This document shows, one piece after another, positions 8,114-16,921 of a DNA stretch of 56,927 nt. Source of the stretch: Alicyclobacillus sp. GTDB lineage: Bacteria; Bacillota; Bacilli; Alicyclobacillales; Alicyclobacillaceae. The position numbers and the translations under genes are program-made. Positions within the stretch are counted from its first letter, which is position 1. Each line of letters begins with the position of its first letter. Where the stretch lies: contig NZ_JAIMAV010000011.1 of the NCBI RefSeq assembly GCF_023511815.1, positions 1-56,927 on the forward strand, read 5' to 3'. Below the pieces are notes generated by a model. The model made no database searches, was not told where the DNA came from, and saw only the letters and a list, made by a program, of their open reading frames with translations.

Positions 8114-8473
8114 ATGGCACGTGTCAAAGGCGGCGTCGTGACGCGCCGTAAACATAAAAAGATCCTGAAGTTGGCCCGCGGTTACCGCGGTTCGAAGCAC
8201 CGGCTGTACCGCACGGCGAAGCAGCAGGTGTGGAAGTCGTACATGTACGCGTACCGCGACCGCCGGGCACGCAAGCGCGACTTCCGGCGTCTGTGGATCC
8301 AGCGGATCAACGCGGCGGCCCGGCAGAACGGCCTCTCCTACAGCCGTTTCATGCACGGGCTGAAGCTGGCCGGGGTCGAGGTCAACCGCAAGATGCTGGC
8401 CGACCTCGCGGTGGCGGACAGCAAGGCGTTTGCGGAACTCGCCAACGTGGCAAAACAAAAACTGCAGGCGTAA
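8114..8473 (+). CDS. rplT: 50S ribosomal protein L20
   Basis: 119 residues, the family length. It begins [20 protein letters not shown] and contains [15 protein letters not shown] and [19 protein letters not shown]. Basic N-terminal extension plus globular C-domain bind 23S rRNA. In Bacillus L20 also represses its own operon by binding the infC leader, and the leader seen at 7012-7165 suggests the same here. Preceded by AAAGGAGG, followed by a rho-independent terminator. Confidence 0.98.
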   Translation: MARVKGGVVTRRKHKKILKLARGYRGSKHRLYRTAKQQVWKSYMYAYRDRRARKRDFRRLWIQRINAAARQNGLSYSRFMHGLKLAGVEVNRKMLADLAVADSKAFAELANVAKQKLQA

Positions 8474-8491
8474 GAGGCATCCGCCTCTGGG

Positions 8492-8517
8492 GCCCGGCCC
8501 GCACGGCCGGGCTTTTT
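8492..8517 (+). terminator. Terminator of infC-rpmI-rplT
   Basis: GCCCGGCC (8492-8499), loop CGCAC, GGCCGGGC (8505-8512), TTTTT. Confidence 0.92.
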
Positions 8518-8559
8518 CCATCCGCGGGATGGAAATGGCGATGACGGAGGGGGAACGGC

Positions 8560-9390
8560 GTGTATCTGGAATCCGCGCGAAATCCGAAGGTGCAGCTCTG
8601 GGCATCCCTGAAGACGAAACGGGGACGCCGAGAGCATGGGATGTTTCTCATTGAAGGAAGACGTCTCGTAGAGGAAGCGTTGCAATCCGACCTGTCCATC
8701 GCGGCCTTTTTGTGGAACACCGGCGGCGATGAACCGCCGGCGGATGTGCTGGACCGGGTGCGGGCGCGCGGCATCCCGGTGTACGAGCTGTCCGTGCAGG
8801 CCTTCGGCGCGGTGTCGGATACGGTCACCCCGCAGGGTTGCATCGCGGTGGCGAAGATGCCTGCGCCGGGGGACACACCTGCGGCAAGGCCGCTCGACCT
8901 GTTGCTCGACGGGTTGCAGGACCCGGGCAACGTGGGCACCCTGATTCGGACCGCGCACGCGCTCGGGGCCACCGGTGTGTGTTGTGGCACCGGCACGGTC
9001 GATCCGTACGCCCCCAAGGTAGTTCGAGCGTCCATGGGGGGCCTGTTTCATCTGCCGGTCACCGTCGCGGAGAGTGTCGATCACATTCGGAGGTGGAAAG
9101 ACCTCCATCCACAGGGCCGGGTGGTGGTGGCCATGGCGGATGCGGCGACCGCCTGTGACGAACTGGATCTCCGTTGTCCTCTGTTGATGGTGATCGGCAG
9201 CGAGGCTTCCGGTGTATCCGCCGAGGTGGCCCGGCTCGCGTCGGACGCGGTGCGCATCCCCATGCCGGGCGGGGCGGAGAGCCTGAACGCCGCGGTGTCG
9301 GGGGCCATCCTTCTGTACGAAGCGGCGCGGCAGCGCCGGTGCTCGGCAGGACCCGGATGGCGGGACGGTTCCGGTGAAGGCCTCCAGTGA
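8560..9390 (+). CDS. TrmH/SpoU-family RNA 2'-O-ribose methyltransferase
   Basis: 276-residue SPOUT methyltransferase. An N-terminal substrate-binding part (NPKVQLWASLKTKRGRREHG, FLIEGRRLVEEAL) precedes the trefoil-knot domain with its three motifs: motif 1 LQDPGNVGTLIRTAHALGA, motif 2 LLMVIGSEASGVSAE and motif 3 VRIPMPGGAESLNAAVSGAI. The SAM-binding knot is therefore intact. It would methylate a ribose 2'-OH in rRNA or tRNA; the target nucleotide cannot be read. GTG start after GGAGGGGGA. Position just after rplT matches a common Bacilli arrangement (ysgA-like). Confidence 0.9.
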   Translation: MYLESARNPKVQLWASLKTKRGRREHGMFLIEGRRLVEEALQSDLSIAAFLWNTGGDEPPADVLDRVRARGIPVYELSVQAFGAVSDTVTPQGCIAVAKMPAPGDTPAARPLDLLLDGLQDPGNVGTLIRTAHALGATGVCCGTGTVDPYAPKVVRASMGGLFHLPVTVAESVDHIRRWKDLHPQGRVVVAMADAATACDELDLRCPLLMVIGSEASGVSAEVARLASDAVRIPMPGGAESLNAAVSGAILLYEAARQRRCSAGPGWRDGSGEGLQ

Positions 9391-9480
9391 AAGCGGTCCC
9401 CGGGTGCGATATACTGGTGCCGAGACCTTGTCCGAGGGAAGGTCCGCTCGGGGAGCGGCCTCGGAGCCAGGAGGTTGCGT

Positions 9481-10704
9481 GTGGAAAAAACCGGTGTACG
9501 AAGCATCTTCAGCGGCGCCAAGGCCACGGCACTCGCCGCGCTCGGCCTGTGCGAGTTTGTGCGCGGGGCGCTGTTGTTTTTCATTCTTCCCATCTATGTG
9601 CGCGGCGTGCTCGGGATGACCTCCGCCACCGTGGGATACGCCATGGCGGCCCACTACACGTTGGACACCGGTCTGCGCAGCCCTTCGGGTTGGCTGACGG
9701 ATCGGTTCGGGCAGCGCCGGGTGGTGCTGGTGGCGCTCATCGTCGGATGGTGCGGACTGTTTTTCGTATGGCGAGCCCATCGCGCCTGGATGGTCGTGCT
9801 CGGCAGCGCCCTTCTCGGCGTCGGGATGTCGGCCATCTGGCCGGCGGTGATTGCGCGGGTGACGCGCGCGCTTCCGCCCGCGTCCGAGGCCACCGCCATG
9901 GGGGGCGTGATGATGGCGTGGCTCACCGGGGTGGGCGCGGGCACCGTCAGCATGGGGTGGTTGCTCGGTGAACACGTCCGGCGCGGGTTCTCGCTGCTTT
10001 TGGCCGTGTGGGCGGCGGCCACCGGGATCGCCGCGGTGGTGCTGAACCAGAGGCCGGTGGCGGAGGCGCATCACCGCCTTCACCCGCGCGAGGTGTGGCG
10101 CGAACTGGTCCGCATTCGGCTCCTGTTGCCGGGCACATTCGTCCAGACGTTCGCCATGGGGGTGCTGATGCCGGTCCTGGTGCTGTACACGCACTTTGAG
10201 CTTGGATACAGCGGACGGCTGTACAGCGAGCTGCTCGTGGCGGGCGGTGCCGCCACGGTGTTATTTCAGATCCCGGTCGGACGGCTGGTGGACCGGTTTG
10301 GCTTTCGTCCGTTTCTGTCCGGTGGTTTCGTGGTGTGCGCCGTGATGTTGGCGGCGCTGGTCAACGTGCGGCCGCTGTGGGCGGTCGTCCTCTGCGCCGC
10401 CGGACTCGGCGTGGGCTACGCGTCGGTGTTGCCCGCGTGGAACGCGGTGTTGGCCAACACGGTCTCGGAGGAACGCAGGGCGGTGATGTGGGGCATTTTC
10501 ATGACGGTCGAGGGCCTCGGGATGGCCGTGGGACCGCTGGTGGGCGGTCGTCTGTGGGACGGGGTGGGGCCGTCCGCCCCGTTCTGGACCGCATCCGTGA
10601 TCCTGTTTGGCATGGCCGTTTTTTACGGATTCGCGCCGCTGGAGCGACTGTTTCACCGCAGTGAGCAGCCGCTGGCGGCGGAGGACCTGAGGGAAGTGCT
10701 CTGA
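9481..10704 (+). CDS. MFS transporter (12-TM)
   Basis: 407-residue integral membrane protein of the major facilitator superfamily. About 12 hydrophobic segments are seen. The MFS loop motif between TM2 and TM3 is GWLTDRFGQRRVVL, with a second copy-like GRLVDRFGFRP in the other half. GTG 9481 is preferred, 6 nt after AGGAGG (9469-9474); a TTG at 9475 abuts the binding site. Substrate unknown; a drug or metabolite exporter is as likely as an importer. Not obviously linked to its neighbours. Confidence 0.85.
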   Translation: MEKTGVRSIFSGAKATALAALGLCEFVRGALLFFILPIYVRGVLGMTSATVGYAMAAHYTLDTGLRSPSGWLTDRFGQRRVVLVALIVGWCGLFFVWRAHRAWMVVLGSALLGVGMSAIWPAVIARVTRALPPASEATAMGGVMMAWLTGVGAGTVSMGWLLGEHVRRGFSLLLAVWAAATGIAAVVLNQRPVAEAHHRLHPREVWRELVRIRLLLPGTFVQTFAMGVLMPVLVLYTHFELGYSGRLYSELLVAGGAATVLFQIPVGRLVDRFGFRPFLSGGFVVCAVMLAALVNVRPLWAVVLCAAGLGVGYASVLPAWNAVLANTVSEERRAVMWGIFMTVEGLGMAVGPLVGGRLWDGVGPSAPFWTASVILFGMAVFYGFAPLERLFHRSEQPLAAEDLREVL

Positions 10705-10734
10705 CTCACCCGGGCACGACAAGGAGGCGCGCCG

Positions 10735-11301
10735 ATGACGAACTCGTACCACCTGTGGTTGGCGCCGCTCGTCGCGCTGGTGGTGGCACAATTGTTGAAG
10801 CCCGTGATTGTGGTCATCCGCGCCCGCCGTTGGGATCCGCAGCGCTTGCGCCAGTCGGGCGGCATGCCCAGTTCACACACCGCCCTGGTGGTGGCGCTCG
10901 TCGCCGAGCTGTGGTTGCACGAGGGTGGGCGCAATCCGGTGTTGGCGTTGGCGTTGTTCGTGGCCTTGATTGTGATGTATGACGCGGCCGGGGTCCGCTG
11001 GCAGACGGGTCGTCAGGCCGCGGTCCTGAACCGCCTGCTGCAGGATCTGCGGCGCGCGGACCTTGCGGGGCGCAGGAGTTCGCACGGGTTCCGGACCGGA
11101 AGAAGCGCGCGGCCGTTGTCCGAACCTCGCCCCGGTTCGGATGCGCGGCCGGTGGTGCAATCTCCCATACAGATCCAGGTTCCCTCCGTACCCTGGTGGT
11201 TGATGGACTGGCCGGAGTTGGATGAACACCTCGGCCACAAACCCATCGAGGTGTTGGGCGGCTGTGTGGTCGGCATGGCCGTGGCCTGGATCCTCCACTG
11301 A
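10735..11301 (+). CDS. Divergent PAP2-family membrane protein (YuiD-like)
   Basis: 188 residues with about 4 membrane segments. Family motifs are QSGGMPSSHTALVVAL (about 41-56), VMYDAAGVRWQTGRQAAVLN and a C-terminal LGHKPIEVLGG, resembling acid phosphatase/PAP2 relatives of the YuiD group. Most relatives are near 150-160 residues; the extra ~30 residues form a polar, Arg/Ser/Pro-rich insert (about 103-140) before the ELDEHLGHKP motif. ATG start after AAGGAGG. Catalytic activity has not been established for the family as far as I know. Confidence 0.82.
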   Translation: MTNSYHLWLAPLVALVVAQLLKPVIVVIRARRWDPQRLRQSGGMPSSHTALVVALVAELWLHEGGRNPVLALALFVALIVMYDAAGVRWQTGRQAAVLNRLLQDLRRADLAGRRSSHGFRTGRSARPLSEPRPGSDARPVVQSPIQIQVPSVPWWLMDWPELDEHLGHKPIEVLGGCVVGMAVAWILH

Positions 11302-11395
11302 TTTCTCTTCCCCTCTTCTGCACGGCGTCCCACCTGAATATGTTCTCTCAGAGATGCACCCCCACCCACCCCGGGTGGGGAGGAGGAGGGATTGA

Positions 11396-11629
11396 ATGGA
11401 TCGGCAGTGGCGCACGTACGAGACTTACCGCAGTCCGTTCGATCCGTGCGCGCCCCGTCCGAAAACGTACATCGTCCCGCCCAACCAGTATTACGTCATG
11501 CAGCCCAAGGGCCTGCGCCAGTTCGCACCGCGCGAGGCGCTGAAACGCGGGACGCTGTGGCCGGACCTGTACAGCCCCTATGAGCGCGCGCATCGGGAGG
11601 GAGTGGCCGATGGAGAAGACGGTTCCTAA
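11396..11629 (+). CDS. cotJA: Spore coat-associated protein CotJA
   Basis: 77-residue soluble protein matching CotJA, a small inner-coat component. Pro/Tyr-rich composition with DPCAPRPKTYIVPPNQYYVM and a QFAPREALKRGTLWPDLYSPYE block. ATG follows GGAGGAGGAGGG. Its 3' end overlaps cotJB by 20 nt, so the two are translationally coupled. In Bacillus cotJ genes are transcribed by mother-cell sigma-E; I did not find a convincing sigma-E promoter here. Confidence 0.9.
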   Translation: MDRQWRTYETYRSPFDPCAPRPKTYIVPPNQYYVMQPKGLRQFAPREALKRGTLWPDLYSPYERAHREGVADGEDGS

Positions 11630-11873
11630 GGAGTACCACCAGTACATGCAGGAGCTGCAGGCCGTCGATTTTGTCCTCGTGGAGCTGACCCTGTATCTGG
11701 ACACACACCCGGACGACCAGCAGGCGTTGGCGCAGTTTCAACAGTTCCAGCGGCGCAAACAGGCGCTGATGCAGCAGTTTGAGGCGAACTTCGGACCGCT
11801 CCAGGAATTTGGCAACAGTCCGGCGGGAAACCGCTGGGCGTGGGCGGAAGGCCCCTGGCCGTGGCAGGTGTAG
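11610..11873 (+). CDS. cotJB: Spore coat protein CotJB
   Basis: 87-residue CotJB. Conserved region YHQYMQELQAVDFVLVELTL followed by LDTHPDDQQALAQFQQF and a Trp-rich C-terminus (GNRWAWAEGPWPW). ATG 11610 is the start; an in-frame ATG at 11580 would extend into the cotJA reading frame. It overlaps cotJA. The third member, cotJC, is not adjacent but 4.4 kb downstream at 16272. Confidence 0.9.
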   Translation: MEKTVPKEYHQYMQELQAVDFVLVELTLYLDTHPDDQQALAQFQQFQRRKQALMQQFEANFGPLQEFGNSPAGNRWAWAEGPWPWQV

Positions 11874-11904
11874 CCTCCGCAAAAGAGGCGTCAATGGCCG
11901 AAGC

Positions 11905-11931
11905 CGTCACCCGGGGCCCGGGGCGGTGACG
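11905..11931 (+). terminator. Possible hairpin after cotJAB
   Basis: CGTCACC (11905-11911) pairs with GGTGACG (11925-11931) around a GC-rich loop containing CCCGGG. No U-tract follows, so termination is uncertain. Confidence 0.35.
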
Positions 11932-12011
11932 ATGGCCTCAAGAAGGGGGTATGTCGCAGGCCCAACCGGAACACCGTACAGAAGGACATTCGTTGTGAAA
12001 GGACAGGTACG

Positions 12012-14171
12012 GTGCGGACTTCCGGTTGGACGGCCATCAAACTCATTTTTTGGCGTGACCTTCGGGGGTTGACCCGCCATTGGGCGGCCCTCGTCATCAC
12101 CCTGGGGCTCACGGTGCTTCCGTCGCTGTACGCGTGGATGAACATCCTCGCGTCGTGGGATCCCTATGGGCACACCGCGTCTTTACCTGTGGCGGTGGTC
12201 AACGAGGACAGGGGTGCGACCGTGGACGGCAAACCGGTGCGGGTGGGGGACGAGGTGGTGTCCTCCCTGCGCGCCAACCGACAGATTGGATGGGTGTTCG
12301 TCGATGCGAAGACCGCCGCGCGGGGGGTGGAGGATGGCACGTACTACGCGAGCCTCCTCATCCCCTCTGCGTTTTCCGAGACCCTGACGAGCATCCTCAC
12401 CCATCATCCGACGCCCGCCACGATTGACTACACGGTCAACGAGAAAATCAGCGCCGTCGCGCCCCGAATTACATCGGCGGGCGCGAACGCGGTGGTCGAG
12501 CGCATCAACCAGGCGTTTGTGGAGGTGGCCGACGGGGCCATCTTTCAGGTCTTCAACCGGCTGGGGTACCACCTGTTGGCGCTCCGGCCGAACCTCGAGT
12601 CGTTCACCGCCTGGATGGACGCGGTGGATCAGGCGTCCCCGGACATCGCGCGGGCGGTGGCCGGTGCGGATGCGGGTCTGCAGGCGTTCTCGGCCCTGCT
12701 CGACGCGCTCCCCGCCGATCTCCCGCAGGTCACGAAGGCGTTGCAGGACGCGACGCAGGCGACGTCCGCCACACGCCAGGTGCTGCGTCAGGTCGCGGAC
12801 CGGGCGCCGGAGGCGGAGTCCGCCATCCGGCGGGCGGCCGCGTGGGAGGACTCGGTCTCCGGTTCCCTCTCGGCCCGTTGGACCGGTGTGGCCAACGCCG
12901 CGCGCCCCGCCCCGGCTTCGGCCGGTGCCGCGGCGCCCGGTGCCAATGGCCCCACGGATGCCGAGGTGGCGGCGGAGATGTCGACGGTGGCGAACTCCAT
13001 CGCCGATGCCCTCGACGCGTACAATCAACTCTCCGGGGGCCGGCTCGAGACCAGTCTAAAGGCCGCGCGAGACCTGGAACGGAGTGCGGCCGCGCTGAAC
13101 CGCGCCGTGCGCAGTGCGCCACCCGGGACGGTGCCGGATTCGGCAACACGGGCGGCTGCGACAGCGGCCCGGGACGGGGTGCACCGCGCCACGGCGGATC
13201 TCTTGGCCGACCCAGGCCTGGGGGCGGGCATCGCGCAGGCCTTTCAGGCGGCGGACGCCGACCTGGCCCGGGTTCAATCGACGCTGCAAGCGGTCGAGTC
13301 CGCGTTGCCCTCCGCCACCGCCGAGGCCGGCCTGGCCCGCCGCCAGGTGGGACAGGCATCGGCCGCCCTGCACGCGCTGCATCAACAGCTTCCAGCGCTG
13401 CAGGCGCAGCTGCACGCGGCCGACGCACAGCTGCACAGGCTGCAACAGACGGGGGACCTCGACCGGTTGATGCAGCTTCTGACGATTCCGGCGGGGGCTG
13501 CGGGATCGTTCTTGTCGCAGCCGGTGACCCTGCGGCCGCACCGCCTGTTTCCCATCCCGAACTACGGCTCGGCCATGTCGCCTTTCTTCACGACGCTGTC
13601 GCTGTGGGTGGGCGGACTGCTCATGGTCTCGCTCCTGTCCGCCGAGCCGTCGGACGCGCATCGCTGGCCGAGTCACATCGCATACCTCGGCCGATTTCTG
13701 ACCTTCTGGGTCATTTCGCTGTTGCAGGCGCTGTGCGTCAGTCTGGGCGACATCTTCCTGCTCGGCGCGTACGTGGCCGCTCCGGGTTGGTTCGTCCTCT
13801 TCTCGTTGCTTCTGGGATCGGTGTTCACCTTCATCATCTACACGCTGGTGTTTGTCTTTGGCAACCTCGGCAAGGCGCTCGCCATCATCCTCTTGGTGCT
13901 GCAGCTGGCGGGAGCCGGGGGCACCTTTCCCATCGAACTGGCGCCGCACGCGCTGAAGGTGGTGCATCCGTACCTGCCCTTCACCTACGCCATCGGGTTG
14001 ATGAGAGAGGCCGTGGGCGGACCGATTTGGCGGGTGATTGGGGAGGATCTGCGCATCATGCTCGTATATGTCTTCACCACGCTCCTTTTGGGGGTCCTGC
14101 TCAAGCCCCGATTGGGCCCGTTGACCGAGCGGTTCGTCCGGTCGGCCCGGTCGAGCGGCCTCATTCACTGA
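12012..14171 (+). CDS. YhgE/Pip-family membrane protein (ABC-2 type)
   Basis: 719 residues. One N-terminal membrane segment (WAALVITLGLTVLPSLYAWM) is followed by a conserved extracytoplasmic start (NILASWDPYGHTASLPVAVV, NEDRG), a long Ala-rich helical region (about 200-490) and five or six C-terminal membrane segments beginning SPFFTTLSLWVGGLLMVSL. This is the layout of YhgE/phage infection protein (Pip) relatives, which resemble ABC-2 permeases without an ATPase. GTG start 7 nt after AAAGGA. In lactococci Pip is a phage receptor, and other relatives serve secretion-related roles; function here is unknown. It sits inside the split cotJ locus. Confidence 0.85.
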   Translation: MRTSGWTAIKLIFWRDLRGLTRHWAALVITLGLTVLPSLYAWMNILASWDPYGHTASLPVAVVNEDRGATVDGKPVRVGDEVVSSLRANRQIGWVFVDAKTAARGVEDGTYYASLLIPSAFSETLTSILTHHPTPATIDYTVNEKISAVAPRITSAGANAVVERINQAFVEVADGAIFQVFNRLGYHLLALRPNLESFTAWMDAVDQASPDIARAVAGADAGLQAFSALLDALPADLPQVTKALQDATQATSATRQVLRQVADRAPEAESAIRRAAAWEDSVSGSLSARWTGVANAARPAPASAGAAAPGANGPTDAEVAAEMSTVANSIADALDAYNQLSGGRLETSLKAARDLERSAAALNRAVRSAPPGTVPDSATRAAATAARDGVHRATADLLADPGLGAGIAQAFQAADADLARVQSTLQAVESALPSATAEAGLARRQVGQASAALHALHQQLPALQAQLHAADAQLHRLQQTGDLDRLMQLLTIPAGAAGSFLSQPVTLRPHRLFPIPNYGSAMSPFFTTLSLWVGGLLMVSLLSAEPSDAHRWPSHIAYLGRFLTFWVISLLQALCVSLGDIFLLGAYVAAPGWFVLFSLLLGSVFTFIIYTLVFVFGNLGKALAIILLVLQLAGAGGTFPIELAPHALKVVHPYLPFTYAIGLMREAVGGPIWRVIGEDLRIMLVYVFTTLLLGVLLKPRLGPLTERFVRSARSSGLIH

Positions 14172-14264
14172 CGTGCGCCCGGGTGGCGTCGACGCCGGGT
14201 GCACCGAGGGATACAATGAGACCGATGCGGCAATTCGGACGCGTCGGAGAGGAGAGGACACGCG

Positions 14265-16196
14265 TTGGTCCATGCGAAGACAGCGCCTTACGGGAGTTGG
14301 AAATCCCCCATCACCTCGGATTTGATTGTGCAGGCCTCCATCGGGTTGGAGAGTCTGGCGTGGGACGGAGCGGATCTGTACTGGCTGGAGTCGCGGCCGC
14401 GCGAGGGCGGACGCAACGTGCTGATGCGCCGCACCGCCGCGGGCGGCGTGGAGGAAGTCACCCCCGCTCCCTTCAACGTCCGCACCCGGGTGCACGAGTA
14501 CGGCGGCGGGGCGTGGGTCGTCTCCAACGGCCGGTTGGTCTTCTCGAACTTTGAGGACAATCGCCTGTACATACGGGAGGCGGACGGCCGGATCCGGCCG
14601 CTGACGGAGGACAGCCGCCTGCGCTACGCGGACGGCGTTATCGACCAACGGCGCGGGTTGTGGATCGGGGTGCGCGAGGATCACACCGAATCGGACATCT
14701 TCGCCGTCAACACGCTGGTGGCGATCCCGTTGGACGGGGGCCCGGACCGTGTCCTGGTTTCGGGTGGGGATTTTTACAGCAATCCCCGCCTGAGCCCCAC
14801 CGGGGATCATCTGGCATGGATCACCTGGAACCATCCCAACATGCCGTGGGACGGGACCGAGCTGTGGGTCGCCGACGTGAGCCGGGACGGCGAGTTGCGC
14901 AACCCGCGTCGTGTGGCGGGCGGCCCGGCTGAATCGGTGCTGCAGCCCAGGTGGTCGCCGGACGGGGTGCTGTACTTCGTCTCGGATCGCTCGGACTGGT
15001 GGAACCTGTACCGCCTGCGCGAAGATGGCCGGGTGGAGGCCGTGCACCCGATGCAGGCGGAGTTCGCGGGTCCCCCCTGGGTCTTCGGCCTCTGCGATTA
15101 CACCTTTGTCGATGCGCGGACCCTCGTGTGCCGATACACGCAGGGCGGACGGGATCACCTGGTGCGCATCGACACGGTGGACGGCCGAATGGACTCGCTG
15201 TCGGGGGATGACACGTGGTTCGGGCATGTGCACAGCAACGGCCACAAGGTGGCGTATCTCGCCGCCTCGCCGGTGTCCTTCCGGCGTCTGATGGTCACAG
15301 GGCCCGACGGCGGTCAACCGGAGGTCGTGCGGGTGGCATCCGAAGTGCCGGTGGATCCGAAGTACTTCTCCGTGCCGCGGTCCATCACCTTCCCGACGGA
15401 AGGGGGCCGGGAGGCGTACGCCCATTACTACCCGCCGCACAATCCGGATCACACGGCCCCCGCGGGTGAGAAACCCCCGCTGTTGGTGCATGTCCATGGC
15501 GGCCCGACCAGCGCGTCTCCGGCGGTCCTGAGCCTGTCGACCCAGTACTGGACGAGCCGGGGATTCGCGGTGGTCGATGTCAATTACGGCGGGTCCACGG
15601 GCTACGGCCGCGCGTACCGGGAGCGACTGAAAGGCCGATGGGGCGTCACCGATGTGGACGACGCGGTCAACGCGGCACTGCACCTGGTGCGACAGGGATG
15701 GGTGGACGAAAACCGCCTGTGCATCGCCGGCGGAAGCGCCGGGGGATACACGACGCTGGCCGCGCTCACGTTTCGCGATGTGTTCCACGCCGGGGCCAGC
15801 CACTTCGGCCTCAGCGACCTGGAGATCTTCGTGCACGAGACGCACAAGTTCGAATCCCGTTACATGGACAGTCTGCTCGGACCCTATCCGGAGGCGAAAT
15901 CGGTGTATCACGACCGCTCTCCCATCCACTTCACGGATCGGTTGTCGTGCCCGATAATCTTTTTCCAGGGGCTGGACGATCGGATCGTTCCGCCGAACCA
16001 GGCCGAACGGATGGTGGAAGCGTTGCGCCGAAAGGGCCTGCCGGTGGCGTATGTGGCGTTTCCCGGCGAGGGCCACGGGTTCCGCCGAGCAAAGAACATC
16101 CAGCGCGCTTTGGATGGAGAGTTTTATTTCTACAGCCGGGTGTTCGGATTCACGCCCGCAGACCCCATCGAACCCGTGCCGATTGAAAACCTGTGA
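14265..16196 (+). CDS. S9-family serine peptidase (acylaminoacyl/dipeptidyl peptidase-like)
   Basis: 643-residue prolyl-oligopeptidase-type enzyme. An N-terminal beta-propeller (about 1-390; repeats such as LSPTGDHLAWITWN and PRWSPDGVLYFVSDRSDWW) caps a C-terminal alpha/beta hydrolase. The nucleophile motif GGSAGGY places Ser at 491; Asp572 lies in GLDDRIVPPNQAE and His604 in GEGHGFR, so the triad is complete. The oxyanion-side motif VHVHGGPTS is also present. No signal peptide, so cytosolic. TTG start after GGAGAGGA. It would cleave short peptides. Lies between yhgE-like gene and cotJC; no functional link is obvious. Confidence 0.9.
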   Translation: MVHAKTAPYGSWKSPITSDLIVQASIGLESLAWDGADLYWLESRPREGGRNVLMRRTAAGGVEEVTPAPFNVRTRVHEYGGGAWVVSNGRLVFSNFEDNRLYIREADGRIRPLTEDSRLRYADGVIDQRRGLWIGVREDHTESDIFAVNTLVAIPLDGGPDRVLVSGGDFYSNPRLSPTGDHLAWITWNHPNMPWDGTELWVADVSRDGELRNPRRVAGGPAESVLQPRWSPDGVLYFVSDRSDWWNLYRLREDGRVEAVHPMQAEFAGPPWVFGLCDYTFVDARTLVCRYTQGGRDHLVRIDTVDGRMDSLSGDDTWFGHVHSNGHKVAYLAASPVSFRRLMVTGPDGGQPEVVRVASEVPVDPKYFSVPRSITFPTEGGREAYAHYYPPHNPDHTAPAGEKPPLLVHVHGGPTSASPAVLSLSTQYWTSRGFAVVDVNYGGSTGYGRAYRERLKGRWGVTDVDDAVNAALHLVRQGWVDENRLCIAGGSAGGYTTLAALTFRDVFHAGASHFGLSDLEIFVHETHKFESRYMDSLLGPYPEAKSVYHDRSPIHFTDRLSCPIIFFQGLDDRIVPPNQAERMVEALRRKGLPVAYVAFPGEGHGFRRAKNIQRALDGEFYFYSRVFGFTPADPIEPVPIENL

Positions 16197-16271
16197 CGAA
16201 GCGGTGAGTCATGAGGACATTCCCCGCCCGCATATTCATCCCTGACGACAAAACGGGGGGTGGGGGCGTCC

Positions 16272-16841
16272 GTGTGGATTTACGAGAAGAAGCTGCAGTA
16301 TCCGGTCCGCGTGAGCAAGTGCGATCCGCGCCTCGCCAAATTTCTCATCGAACAGTACGGCGGGGCCGACGGAGAGTTGGCGGCGGCGTTACGGTATCTG
16401 AACCAGCGGTATTCCATCCCGGACAAGGTGATTGGGCTTTTGACCGACATCGGCACGGAGGAGTTCGCGCATCTGGAGATGATCGCGACCATGGTGTACA
16501 AACTGACCAAGGACGCGACGCCGGAACAGCTGCGCGACGCCGGCCTCGGCGATCACTTCGCGGATCACAGCTGGGCCCTGTTCTATCACAACGCGGCGGG
16601 GAATCCGTTCACGGTGACCTACATTCAGGCCAAGGGGGACCCCATCGCGGACCTGTACGAGGACATCGCGGCGGAGGAAAAGGCGCGCGCGACGTACCAG
16701 TGGCTCATTGACATGACCGATGACGTGGACATTCAGGACGGGCTGAAGTTTCTCCGGGAGCGCGAGGTGATCCATTCGCTGCGGTTCCGGGAGGCGGTTG
16801 AGATTCTCAAGGAGCATCAGGGGCAGAAGCGGTACTTCTGA
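16272..16841 (+). CDS. cotJC: Spore coat protein CotJC (manganese catalase-like)
   Basis: 189-residue ferritin-fold protein of the manganese-catalase family found in spore coats. Starts MWIYEKKLQYPVRVSKCDPR at GTG 16272, matching the usual CotJC N-terminus, after a G-rich binding site. Metal-binding helices are visible: GGADGELAAALRYLNQRY, GTEEFAHLEMIATMVYKL and DLYEDIAAEEKARATYQWL contribute the expected Glu/His ligands. It may protect the spore from peroxide. Unusual here: separated from cotJA-cotJB by two unrelated genes. Followed by a strong terminator. Confidence 0.92.
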   Translation: MWIYEKKLQYPVRVSKCDPRLAKFLIEQYGGADGELAAALRYLNQRYSIPDKVIGLLTDIGTEEFAHLEMIATMVYKLTKDATPEQLRDAGLGDHFADHSWALFYHNAAGNPFTVTYIQAKGDPIADLYEDIAAEEKARATYQWLIDMTDDVDIQDGLKFLREREVIHSLRFREAVEILKEHQGQKRYF

Positions 16842-16842
16842 A

Positions 16843-16873
16843 GGAAAAGCGTGCCTGCGCGGCACGCTTTTCC
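16843..16873. terminator. Bidirectional terminator between cotJC and GH130 gene
   Basis: GGAAAAGCGTGCC (16843-16855), loop TGCGC, GGCACGCTTTTCC (16861-16873). A-run and T-run flank the stem, so it can stop both cotJC (+) and the GH130 gene (-). Confidence 0.85.
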
Positions 16874-16921
16874 CCGATGGTGTGTCCCATCTCTCTGTCG
16901 TCGCCCGGTCCCCACAAGGAG

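Noticed and set aside
13056-16076. A 1006-codon open frame on the minus strand
   Set aside because: It is antisense to the YhgE-like and S9 peptidase genes, has low-complexity His/Arg/Val-rich composition and no domain; GC-rich DNA readily produces such shadows.
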